NCBI GenBank assembly: GCA_963843945.1 | Contig: CAWJMF010000002.1 | Location: 1,240,001-1,304,000, forward strand | DNA: 64,000 nt | Reading direction: 5' to 3' | From: CAWJMF01 sp963843945 | GTDB taxonomy: Bacteria > Vulcanimicrobiota > Vulcanimicrobiia > Vulcanimicrobiales > Vulcanimicrobiaceae | Shown here: positions 1 through 7,263 of the stretch, piece by piece | Numbering within the stretch: position 1 is the first letter of the stretch | Layout: every line of letters begins with the position of its first letter | Program-made: the position numbers and the translations under genes | Notes under the pieces: model-generated | The model's database searches: none | What the model was told of the DNA's origin: nothing | The model's input: the letters and a program-made list of their open reading frames with translations, nothing else

Positions 1-116
1 GCCGGATTGACGATGTCGGCTTGGAACGTCGCCGGCGCAGCCAGCGCGCCGGAGCTTCCGGCGGCGAACAGCGCGCAAGCGAGCGCGACCCAGGCCGCGG
101 GCATCCTCATGGTCAT
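1..116 (-). CDS. Secreted protein, N-terminal fragment
   Basis: Only the first 38 codons are inside the window; the gene runs off the left edge. The peptide starts with a short polar stretch, then a hydrophobic Ala/Leu core and an A-L-A-A-type cleavage site, so it is a signal peptide for export. ATG codons occur at 116, 110 and 104. I chose 116 because a GGAGG ribosome binding site (CCTCC at 127-131 on the plus strand) lies ten bases upstream. The gene follows acsA by 37 bases on the same strand and is probably cotranscribed with it. Nothing after the signal peptide is long enough to assign a family. Confidence 0.6.
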   Translation of the reverse strand, partial: MTMRMPAAWVALACALFAAGSSGALAAPATFQADIVNP

Positions 117-153
117 AGGTTAAAATCCTCCAAATAAGTGCGTTGAAGGGCGA

Positions 154-2046
154 TCATTCTTCCAAAGTGGTCGTATCGCCGACTTCGAGTCCCGCTTCCT
201 GCGCCTTGAGCAGCCGCCGCATGATCTTTCCGCTCCGCGTCTTGGGCAGCTTGCCGACGAATTCGACCTCGCCGGGCGTGCCGATCGGCCCCAGGTGGTA
301 GCGGACGTGCTCGATCAGCTCGGCCCGCAGCGCGTCGCTGGGCGAGCTGCCGACCCGCAGAACGACGAACGCCTTGATGCTCTCGCCCTTGATCGGGTCG
401 GGCTTGCCGATGACTCCCGCCTCGCCGCAAGCATGGTGGGAGACGAGCGCGCTCTCGACGTCGGCGGTCGCGATGCGGTGGCCGGCGACGTTGAGCACGT
501 CGTCGGCGCGGCCGAGCACGGTGACGAAGCCTTCCGCGTCGATCGTCGCGACGTCGCCCGCCGTGTAGCATCCCGGAATCTCTTCGAAGTACTGGGCGTA
601 GCGCGCCGGGTCGCCCCAGATCCCGGAGAACATGTGGGGCCAGGGATTGCGGATGACGAGCAGGCCGCCGGCGCCCGGGGGGATCGAGCTGCCGTCGTGC
701 GCGACGACGTCGAATTGGATCGGCCCGAAGGCCTTTCCGCTGCGGTCCGGATGGACCGCCGTCGCCGGCAGAAAGCCGAGCATCATCGCGCCGGTCTCGG
801 TTTGCCACCACTGGTTGCACACCGCCACGCGTTTTTTGCCGACGACCTCGAAGAGAAAGTGCCAAGCTTCGGGATTGAGCGGTTCGCCCGCGCAAAAGAT
901 GGCCTGAAGTTTGGAAAGATCGCGCTTGCTCGGAAGCTCGTCGCCGTGGCGCATCAGCATGCGTGCTAGCGTCGGTGCCGTGTAGAGCTTGGTGACGCGC
1001 TGGTCCGCGATGACGTCGTAGACCGCCGCCGGCGAAGGATGGTCCGGCGCGCCCTCCCGGATGATCGAACGAAAGCGGTTGGCGAGCGCGCCGTAGACGA
1101 TCAGCGAATGGCCCACGATCCAGCCGATATCGCTGGTGCACCAGTAGACGTCGTCCGGCCCGACGTCGGTGGTGTGTTTGAGCATCGCGCTGGCACCGGC
1201 CAAGTAGCCGCCGTGCGTCATCACGACGCCCTTCGGTTTTCCCGTCGTGCCGCTCGTATACAAGATGAAGAGCGGGTGGTTCGCCTCGACGATCGTGGGG
1301 GCGCACGTTTCGGACTGCGCCTCGCAGTAGTCGGCCCAATCGCGTTCGACGGCAGCCAAGGGCAGGCGCGAGGCCTTCCGCTGAAGCACCACGACGCGCC
1401 GCACGAGCGGGCAGTTCCGGACCGCGTCGTTGAGGATGACTTTGAGATCGATCTCTTTGCCGCGCCGGTAGGTACAGTCCGCGCCGATGACGATCTCGGC
1501 GCCCGCGTCCTCGATGCGATCGCGCAGCGCGGTGGCCCCGAGGCCGGCGTAAACGACGCTGTGGATCGCGCCGATGCGCGCGCAAGCCAACATCGCGACG
1601 ATGCCTTCAAGGGAGAGCGGCATGTAGATGCAAACGCGGTCACCGGCCTTGAGCCCGTCCGCCTTGAGCGCGTTGGCCAGGCGGTTCGTCGCCGCGAGCA
1701 ACTCGGCATAACTCGTGCGCCGCTCGAAGCCGTCTTCGTGCAGATAGATGTAGGCAGTCGCGTCGGGATGGGTCGCGACGTGGCGGTCGAGACACGAGAC
1801 CGTCGCGTTCAAACGCCCGCCGGTGAACCAGAGGGCGTTGCCGAGACCCCCTTCGAGCGTCTTCGCGGGCGGCGTGTGCCAGGCGAGTTGCTCGCCGCAC
1901 GCCCGCCAGAAGGCGAGCGGATCGCGTGCGTGGCGCGCGTTCCACGCGTCTTGATCCGGAATTCCCGCCCAGCCCCGAACCTCGTCGGGCGCGGGCACCC
2001 GCTCGTGGGTGTCGAGCAAATTCTCGATCAAGACTTCGTCGGTCAT
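154..2046 (-). CDS. acsA: Acetyl-CoA synthetase (AMP-forming)
   Basis: Activates acetate (or a similar short acid) with ATP and CoA through an acyl-adenylate, in the cytoplasm. The 630-residue protein is close to the usual 620-650 of the family. Motifs appear in the expected order: the phosphate-binding loop YTSGTTGKPKG, the WWQTETG segment, the hinge region GRADDVLNVAGHR, and the C-terminal SGKIMRR whose lysine makes the adenylate and is the usual acetylation site. The ATG at 2046 has AGGGAG upstream, overlapping the stop codon of the preceding NTF2-like gene. The family assignment is secure. The preferred acid (acetate or propionate) cannot be read from the sequence. Confidence 0.95.
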   Translation of the reverse strand: MTDEVLIENLLDTHERVPAPDEVRGWAGIPDQDAWNARHARDPLAFWRACGEQLAWHTPPAKTLEGGLGNALWFTGGRLNATVSCLDRHVATHPDATAYIYLHEDGFERRTSYAELLAATNRLANALKADGLKAGDRVCIYMPLSLEGIVAMLACARIGAIHSVVYAGLGATALRDRIEDAGAEIVIGADCTYRRGKEIDLKVILNDAVRNCPLVRRVVVLQRKASRLPLAAVERDWADYCEAQSETCAPTIVEANHPLFILYTSGTTGKPKGVVMTHGGYLAGASAMLKHTTDVGPDDVYWCTSDIGWIVGHSLIVYGALANRFRSIIREGAPDHPSPAAVYDVIADQRVTKLYTAPTLARMLMRHGDELPSKRDLSKLQAIFCAGEPLNPEAWHFLFEVVGKKRVAVCNQWWQTETGAMMLGFLPATAVHPDRSGKAFGPIQFDVVAHDGSSIPPGAGGLLVIRNPWPHMFSGIWGDPARYAQYFEEIPGCYTAGDVATIDAEGFVTVLGRADDVLNVAGHRIATADVESALVSHHACGEAGVIGKPDPIKGESIKAFVVLRVGSSPSDALRAELIEHVRYHLGPIGTPGEVEFVGKLPKTRSGKIMRRLLKAQEAGLEVGDTTTLEE

Positions 2047-2055
2047 CGTGACTCC

Positions 2056-2760
2056 CTAAGGTTTGGCGATCGTATGCCGCTCTATCACCGCGGCGCCGGA
2101 AGGCGCGCGCGTCAAAACGTATTGCGCGAAGTACGTGGTGCCGCCGGTCTCCAAGTCGACGTCGACCGTGGCCTCGTCGTCGGTTCCCGAGGAGGATACG
2201 CGCACGATTCGCGTCGTGCGGTCGACGTACCGTTTCTCCACGAAGCTTATCCCGGTCGCGCCGGGCACGGCACCGAACGCGGCGTACGCCGCCGGCTCGT
2301 CGCCGCGTTGCAAGGCGGCGAGATACTGGCGCACGACGACCGCGGCGAGGCGCGCGAAGGTACTGTCCGCGTCGTCGCTCGGGGCGACCGAAGCGGACGC
2401 CGCGGGTGAGGGCGATGCACTCGGCGTCGGCGATTGACTCGGCGCTACCGAGGGCGTGGCGGACGGCGCGGGCGAGGCGCTCGGCACGGGCGTCGGACTC
2501 GGCGTCGGGGACGGCGCCGGACTCCTCGCAACGGACGGCACTGCGCGCGCCGAAGGAAGCGGCGTTGCTTCGATGGCAGGCGGCAGCGACGGCGTCGCGA
2601 GCGGCAACGGTACTCCCGCTTGACTGCGCTGGTAAAACGCAAACGCGGCGCCGATCACAAAACCGGCCAGCGCAACCGCCAAGACGATCGGCAGAAGCGG
2701 ATACTTTGGCTCCGGCGCACGCGGGCGTTGCGTGGAGCGCCGCCGCGGCCTGTCACTCAT
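2056..2760 (-). CDS. Membrane-anchored protein with Pro/Ser linker and NTF2-like domain
   Basis: The predicted 234-residue protein has three parts. A short Arg/Pro-rich cytoplasmic start is followed by one membrane segment (about residues 24-43). Next comes a long low-complexity linker of Ser, Pro, Ala and Thr (about 50-125), and finally a compact domain of about 105 residues. That domain (RQYLAALQRGDEPAAYAAFG and the beta-rich part after it) looks like an NTF2/SnoaL-like fold, inferred from pattern only. The likely topology is a single-pass anchor holding the domain outside the membrane. The start at 2760 (MSDRPRRR) leaves out a less plausible upstream extension. The stop lies 9 bases before acsA, so the two are likely one operon. 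Function unknown. Confidence 0.75.
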   Translation of the reverse strand: MSDRPRRRSTQRPRAPEPKYPLLPIVLAVALAGFVIGAAFAFYQRSQAGVPLPLATPSLPPAIEATPLPSARAVPSVARSPAPSPTPSPTPVPSASPAPSATPSVAPSQSPTPSASPSPAASASVAPSDDADSTFARLAAVVVRQYLAALQRGDEPAAYAAFGAVPGATGISFVEKRYVDRTTRIVRVSSSGTDDEATVDVDLETGGTTYFAQYVLTRAPSGAAVIERHTIAKP

Positions 2761-2835
2761 GCGTTTCGCAAACTTCGTCGCCGCACGCCCTCGGCCTCGC
2801 AAGAACGTGGACTGCGGGACGCGAAGCGAGGCTCC

Positions 2836-3153
2836 GTGATTCGCATCGCGATTCCGATCGACGTCGGAACCGTCGCCTCGACCGGCTGCCAAGCCTTCGC
2901 GCAGGCTACGCCGCTGCGTCTCGACGAGATCTTGCGGATGGCGGTCTGCGAGGCGCTCGGACCGCGCGCTCCCGAAGACAAACGCGAGCGCGGGATTCGC
3001 GCGACGCTCGCCGGACTGCGCGCGCGAAGGTTCGTGGTGGACGTCGACGGCCGGCTGTTTGACGATGCCGAGGCGGTCGTCGTCTGCGCGGGGGTCGCGA
3101 CCTTACGCTTCTTCTCGACCGAGCCCCGCCGCCGTCGCATGACGGCGGGCTGA
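2836..3153 (+). CDS. Hypothetical protein
   Basis: A 105-residue frame starting with GTG at 2836 (MIRIAIPIDVG) with a purine-rich GCGAGG just upstream. It lies between a leftward gene and another leftward gene, and no other good frame fills this space. The composition looks protein-like, with alternating hydrophobic strands and a helix around RLDEILRMAVCEAL. I do not recognise a family. The Arg-rich C-terminus could be coding shadow, so I hold the call loosely. Confidence 0.4.
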   Translation: MIRIAIPIDVGTVASTGCQAFAQATPLRLDEILRMAVCEALGPRAPEDKRERGIRATLAGLRARRFVVDVDGRLFDDAEAVVVCAGVATLRFFSTEPRRRRMTAG

Positions 3154-3174
3154 TCTAGGCGTGCCTAACGCGCG

Positions 3175-4438
3175 CTAGCGCGAAAGCGCCGCCGAGACGC
3201 CGCCGCGGTGCGTAAGGACGAGCTTCGCGTACAGGGCGTTCGGCCAGGCGAAGTCGTCGCGCGTATACGACTCGGGCCAGTCGGCGTTGAACGACTCGTG
3301 CAAGCGATGGTCGCCGACGTCCGAGGCGGCGATGTAGCCCAAAACGCGCTCGACCTCCGCCGGGTCGCGCGAGGTGAGGGCCTGCATCACCAGCGAGAGC
3401 GGCCAGACGTTCCCGTGCGGCGTGTGCGGGCTTCCGATGCCGCGCGCGTACTTCCCCACGAAGTAGTACGGATTGCGCTCGGACAGAACGAAGCGCCGCG
3501 TATTCTGGTACACCGCGTCGTCGTTGGGCAGATAACCGAAGTACGGAATCGAGAGGAGCGACGGGGAGTTGGCGTCGTCCATCAGGTTGGCGTGGCCGAG
3601 ACCGTCGACTTCGTAGGCGTACATCCGGCCGATGCCCTTGACGCTCAGCACGCCGAACTGCTCGACGCCGCGCTGGATGTCGACTGAGAGCCCCCAGGCG
3701 TCGGCGGCGTCGCGCGTGTTGTGATAGACGGTCTCCTCGATGCCGGCCAGATCGCGCAGCGTCACCGCCGCGAACATGTTGTCGGGGATGTTGTATTGGT
3801 AGCGTGCCGGGTCGTCCGAGGGGCGATACGCGGTCCAGATCATCCCGGTATAGCGCACCGCGCCGCCGCGGCCGCCGTTGGCGAGATCGGGGTGGGTATA
3901 ATGAGAACGCCGGTCGTGGTGTTGCTCGTCGCGCAGAACGGCCAACACGCGTTCGAACGCCCGGTTCACCTCGGGCGTGAAGATCGAACGGTCGCCGGTA
4001 CCGTGCCAATAGCGCGCTGCGAACCAAATGGGGTACAATAACGAATCGACTTCGAACTTTCGCTCCACCACGCGATAATTGACCGAGAACGCGTTCGCGT
4101 ACGGGTCGATCAGAATGTAGCGCGCTTCGCGCGCGACGACGCCGCGCAACTCTCGCGCGACCCGGGGGTCGCTGGTGGCGAGGCCGATGTACGGCTCCAT
4201 GACCGCGCTCGCGTCGCGCAGCCACTCCGCCGAGATGTCGCCGGTCGAAACGTAGGTCGTACCGTCGCGCTCGTGCACGGCGTGACGGTTGATCGCCTCA
4301 TCGAAGGCGGTCAGGTAGAGCGTCTCCAGCTTTCGAGGCCAGCGGCGTCTCCACCGCAACGGCCGGCGCCGGCTGCGGGCCGCCCAATGCCACGGCCAGT
4401 GCGGCGACGGCCAGAAGAAGTGCGCGCGGCAAAGGCAT
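3175..4438 (-). CDS. GH125 exo-alpha-1,6-mannosidase, exported, apparent frameshift
   Basis: The body (3175-4359, 394 residues) matches glycoside hydrolase family 125, metal-independent exo-alpha-1,6-mannosidases formerly called DUF1237. Family landmarks seen in order are TGDISAEWLRDASA, the NIPDNMFA segment, EVDGLGHANLMDDANSPSLL, GIGSPH, and the C-terminal HESF and FAWPNALYAKL. The only start in that frame is TTG at 4359. In a frame shifted by one base, an ATG at 4438 opens a clear signal peptide (MPLPRALLLAVAALAVALGG) that stays open to 4298. The intact gene therefore probably runs 4438 to 3175 with one indel between about 4300 and 4359. The helical stretch of about 40 residues normally before the first motif is missing. 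Confidence 0.85.
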
Positions 4439-4493
4439 GGGGAGTCTCTACATCGTCGGCGCGCGAACCAATCCCTTGCGCTGCGCCCTCACA

Positions 4494-5315
4494 ATGAAAC
4501 CTGAGCGCACGCGCCCGAGTCTACTTCTGAGCATGCGCGCAAGAGTCGTGATACTGGTCGCTCTCGCGGTCGTCTGCGAGCAATCCCGCGCGGCTCTCGC
4601 CGATCAGCGCTACACGGTGAGCGGAGCCGACTCCTATGTCATCGGCGCGGGCGACATTCACAGCGACACGACCTACCAGGGTACGGAAACGCTGACGACC
4701 ACGCGGCACGGACGTACCACGCGCTACGACGCGAAGTGCCGCTACGTGCGCACCGAACTCGGACAAGACACCGAGGCAAAGGGCGACTACGTTACCGACC
4801 TCTTGCCCGACGGTCAGGTGCTGGACTCCGCCGACCACGATCCCGACTACCTCACGGTCCTCAACCAGCCGTTCTCGGTCCAACTCGACCCGGCGACGCT
4901 CGCCGACCTGCGCAGCCTGCGCGGCGCGCTGCCGTTCAACATCCCTTCGCCGATAACGGGCGCCTCGCTGCGCGGCCGCATGGAACGCATCCCCGCCGGC
5001 ACGATCGGCTCCCACCAAGCCCTCGGCATCCGCTTCGAGGCGGGCGGTCCGATGCGCGGCTCGCTCCCCGACCGTCCGGGCCTGGTGCTGATCGGCACGA
5101 TCGTCCTGCACGGCACCGCCTACTACGACCTGGACTCCGCCCTCCTCTTAGCCCTCGACGCAACCGTGACGATCACCGGAAAACTCTCGAACAGCGCCGG
5201 CGCCGATCCCGTCACCATCGTCTACCATCGCCTCATCCGCGCCACCGCCCCCACCCAAACCAGCACCGCCCACACCAGCCCCCCAATCCCCCCACCCCTC
5301 CCGTCTCCCCGCTAA
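4494..5315 (+). CDS. Secreted protein of unknown function
   Basis: A predicted 273-residue protein with a hydrophobic signal sequence (ARVVILVALAVV) and a beta-rich body. The C-terminus is almost pure Pro, Thr and Ser. Start codons at 4494 and 4533 (MRARVVILV) are both possible. The latter gives the more classical signal peptide, and neither has a strong ribosome binding site. It is divergent from the mannosidase gene. I do not recognise a domain. The Thr-rich beginning (ETLTTTRHGRTTRYDAKC) and the even strand spacing suggest an extracellular beta-sandwich, but that is only an impression. Confidence 0.7.
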   Translation: MKPERTRPSLLLSMRARVVILVALAVVCEQSRAALADQRYTVSGADSYVIGAGDIHSDTTYQGTETLTTTRHGRTTRYDAKCRYVRTELGQDTEAKGDYVTDLLPDGQVLDSADHDPDYLTVLNQPFSVQLDPATLADLRSLRGALPFNIPSPITGASLRGRMERIPAGTIGSHQALGIRFEAGGPMRGSLPDRPGLVLIGTIVLHGTAYYDLDSALLLALDATVTITGKLSNSAGADPVTIVYHRLIRATAPTQTSTAHTSPPIPPPLPSPR

Positions 5316-5526
5316 GCGGACCGAGGCTTTGGCTTGCGGTCGGGCCGTCGCGGCGCGTCGCCGTAGCGGGGCCTCCAGCTTTCCGCGAAGCCCGGAGGGC
5401 GAGATGCTGGAAATACAATGGACGGAAAATCGCGGGCGTCCCCGAGGCGGCAATGCATCCCGCCCCCCCGGCGAGCACAAGCCGCGAGCCCCGAGCGGGT
5501 AGCTGCCAAGACGTCGAAGAAGGCGC

Positions 5527-5555
5527 GAAACTCTTAAGCCTTAGGGTGCGGTCTA
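5527..5555 (+). promoter_or_regulatory. Candidate ECF-type promoter
   Basis: GAAAC at 5527-5531 is followed, after a 17-base spacer, by CGGTCTA at 5549-5555. This resembles ECF promoters (GGAAC-like -35, CGTC/GTCTA-like -10). It sits directly before the ECF sigma gene, as expected for autoregulation. Initiation would fall near 5562, almost on the GTG at 5563, giving a leaderless message or use of a later GTG. Pattern match only. Confidence 0.3.
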
Positions 5556-5562
5556 GGCGCTC

Positions 5563-6249
5563 GTGAGTGCCCTTGCCCCGCTCCTGCACCAGGAGTATCG
5601 CGTGGTTCCACCGGCGAGGACCGTGGAGCGCAAGCCGGCGGCGCCGGCTGCGGGGCCGCCGCGTTCCGGGGGCTCGATTCCGTCGACCGAGGGCTTCGAG
5701 AAGATCGTCGACGAGTTCCAGCGCCGCCTTTACGGCTTCGCGCTGCGCATGACCGGTAATCGCGAGGACGCCGAAGAGATCGTGCAAGACGCGTTCGTGC
5801 GCGCGTTCCGGGCGCTTGGTAAAATGACGCCTGAACAACGCGCAGAGCTGCGACTGCAACCTTGGCTCTATACGATTACGTTAAACGTAACGAGAAACCG
5901 ATTACGCTCGAAGCGCCCGACGAACGTCGCGCTGGACGCGCTGGCCGATCCCGATGCGTTGCTGAATCACACGCAAGAAGGACCGGAACAGCCGGAAGCG
6001 ATCGTCGAGCGCGGCGCCGACATGGCGCTCGTCGAGCAGGCGTTGCTTCAGCTTCCGATGCACTTGCGTGCGGCTGCGACGCTGCGGTTTATCGAAGGCC
6101 ACAGTCATCCGGAGATCGCGGAAATCTTGAACCAACCGATCGGGACGGTAAAATCGCACGTGCACCGCGCCGTGCGAATACTGCGGCGAATCCTCGGCCC
6201 GCAAGTCGGGCGCCTCGTGCCGAACGGAGATATCAATGCGATGCAGTGA
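5563..6249 (+). CDS. ECF RNA polymerase sigma factor
   Basis: An alternative sigma factor of 228 residues that would direct RNA polymerase to a stress regulon. After an unstructured Pro/Ala-rich start of about 45 residues comes sigma region 2 (FEKIVDEFQRRLYGFALRMT, then EDAEEIVQDAFVRAFRAL) and region 4 (ALLQLPMHLRAAATLRFIEG and the helix-turn-helix EIAEILNQPIGTVKSHVHRA). GTG codons at 5563, 5602 and 5623 are possible starts; all keep the sigma domains whole. Its end overlaps the next gene by 14 bases, so the two products are made in coupled fashion, typical for a sigma factor and its anti-sigma partner. A candidate ECF promoter lies just upstream. Confidence 0.93.
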   Translation: MSALAPLLHQEYRVVPPARTVERKPAAPAAGPPRSGGSIPSTEGFEKIVDEFQRRLYGFALRMTGNREDAEEIVQDAFVRAFRALGKMTPEQRAELRLQPWLYTITLNVTRNRLRSKRPTNVALDALADPDALLNHTQEGPEQPEAIVERGADMALVEQALLQLPMHLRAAATLRFIEGHSHPEIAEILNQPIGTVKSHVHRAVRILRRILGPQVGRLVPNGDINAMQ

Positions 6250-6973
6250 CGTCGAACTGTTGTGGGATGAAATGCGCGGCGGCGGCGAACCGCAAAGCGA
6301 ACACGCGGTCGTCCACCTCCGCTCGTGCCGGCACTGTCAAGACCTGTACCGTCAGTTCGAAGGCGTCGCCTACTGCCTGTCGTGTTTGCCGATCGTCGAA
6401 CCGCCGCCCAGCCTCGTGCCGCGTATTCTGGATCACATCAAAACGGTCCGCAAGCAATACCGGCACTCGAAGGCCGACGCGTTCGCACGAGTCGGCTCGC
6501 CGCTCGCCGATTTATTCATCGCCTGGCGCGACACCGGCATCAGCTTCGTCGGAATCGACCGCGGCCAGGACATCGAAGAGGTTCGCGCCCAAATCGAACG
6601 GCGCTTGAGCCGTCCGGTTCGCGCCGCGGAGCCCCCCGGCTGGATCCGGGAAGCCGTCCAGAATTACTTCCGGACCTGGCATGTCGACTTCGACCGCATC
6701 GACGTCTCGGAGCTGACGGAATTCGAACGGGCCGCGCTGCGCAAGGCGGCGGAGATTCCGCCCGGTCAGGTGCGCTCGTACGGTTGGATCGCGCGCGAAA
6801 TCGGCCATCCCCAGTCCGCCCGCGCGGTGGGCCAAGCGATGGCGCGCAACCCGGTCGCCTTGTTCTTCCCCTGCCATCGGGTGGTCGACTCGACCGGCGC
6901 GCTCCACCAGTACGGCTACGGCGTCGAGCTGAAAGCCCGCATCCTGAGCATGGAAGGTTACCGCAAGCCGTAG
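6236..6973 (+). CDS. Anti-sigma zinc finger fused to O6-methylguanine-DNA methyltransferase
   Basis: A 245-residue protein with two parts. Residues 1-75 carry the ZAS anti-sigma signature: Cys3, then His27-x3-Cys31-x2-Cys34 in HLRSCRHCQDLY, followed by a helix that would clasp the sigma factor. There is no membrane segment, so it should be soluble. Residues about 83-245 are a complete Ogt/MGMT-type suicide methyltransferase: an N-terminal fold (SPLADLFIAWRDTG), the PPGQVRSYGWIAREIG segment, the recognition helix RAVGQAMARNP, and the acceptor site PCHRVV with Cys213. The overlap with the sigma gene supports a sigma/anti-sigma pair. My inference is that alkyl transfer to Cys213 or DNA binding changes the zinc domain's grip on the sigma factor. 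I know of no characterised protein with this fusion. Confidence 0.9.
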   Translation: MRCSDVELLWDEMRGGGEPQSEHAVVHLRSCRHCQDLYRQFEGVAYCLSCLPIVEPPPSLVPRILDHIKTVRKQYRHSKADAFARVGSPLADLFIAWRDTGISFVGIDRGQDIEEVRAQIERRLSRPVRAAEPPGWIREAVQNYFRTWHVDFDRIDVSELTEFERAALRKAAEIPPGQVRSYGWIAREIGHPQSARAVGQAMARNPVALFFPCHRVVDSTGALHQYGYGVELKARILSMEGYRKP

Positions 6974-7263
6974 TCAGGCGGTGCCCCGGTGCGGCAGGGC
7001 CCGAGCGCCCGCAGGCACAACTCTGTGCGCCATAAGACGTCCGCGGCTCCTTCAGAAATAAACGAAACGAAGGCTATTCGGCGGACCCAAGGGAGGTGAT
7101 CATCGTTAGTTCCGAAGGCAATCAACGAAACATCGCGATGATTGGAGGTGCGCAGACCTAGTCTGCGCTTCGTACTCACCCCAAGTCCGCCGGCCATCGT
7201 GCCGGCTTTTTTTTGTTCTCAGGATGGCGTTGGCCGAGTTTGCTCGAATCGACGCGGGAAGAG
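6974..7263 (+). other. 290-base intergenic segment with structured 3' region
   Basis: No convincing gene. The segment contains a near-complete match to the anti-Shine-Dalgarno complement (AAGGGAGGTGATC at 7089-7101) and a tiny frame of 21 codons beginning with GTG at 7096. It also holds an eight-pair hairpin (GCGCAGAC 7150-7157, GTCTGCGC 7161-7168), then the terminator at 7189-7214. It could be the 3' untranslated region of the sigma operon, a small RNA, or a leader peptide unit. Confidence 0.35.
7189..7214 (+). terminator. Rho-independent terminator
   Basis: GCCGGC (7189-7194), loop CATCGT, GCCGGC (7201-7206), followed by eight T residues (7207-7214). A textbook intrinsic terminator for rightward transcription, closing the sigma / anti-sigma unit or a small RNA before the PHP gene. 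Confidence 0.85.

Noticed and set aside
2400..2560. Repetitive DNA in the NTF2-like gene that might be a tandem repeat element.
   Set aside because: It is explained by the Pro/Ser/Ala linker codons, without a fixed unit.
7096..7161. A 21-codon frame starting at GTG 7096.
   Set aside because: The start codon overlaps the presumed ribosome binding site itself. Without conservation data I do not call it a gene.
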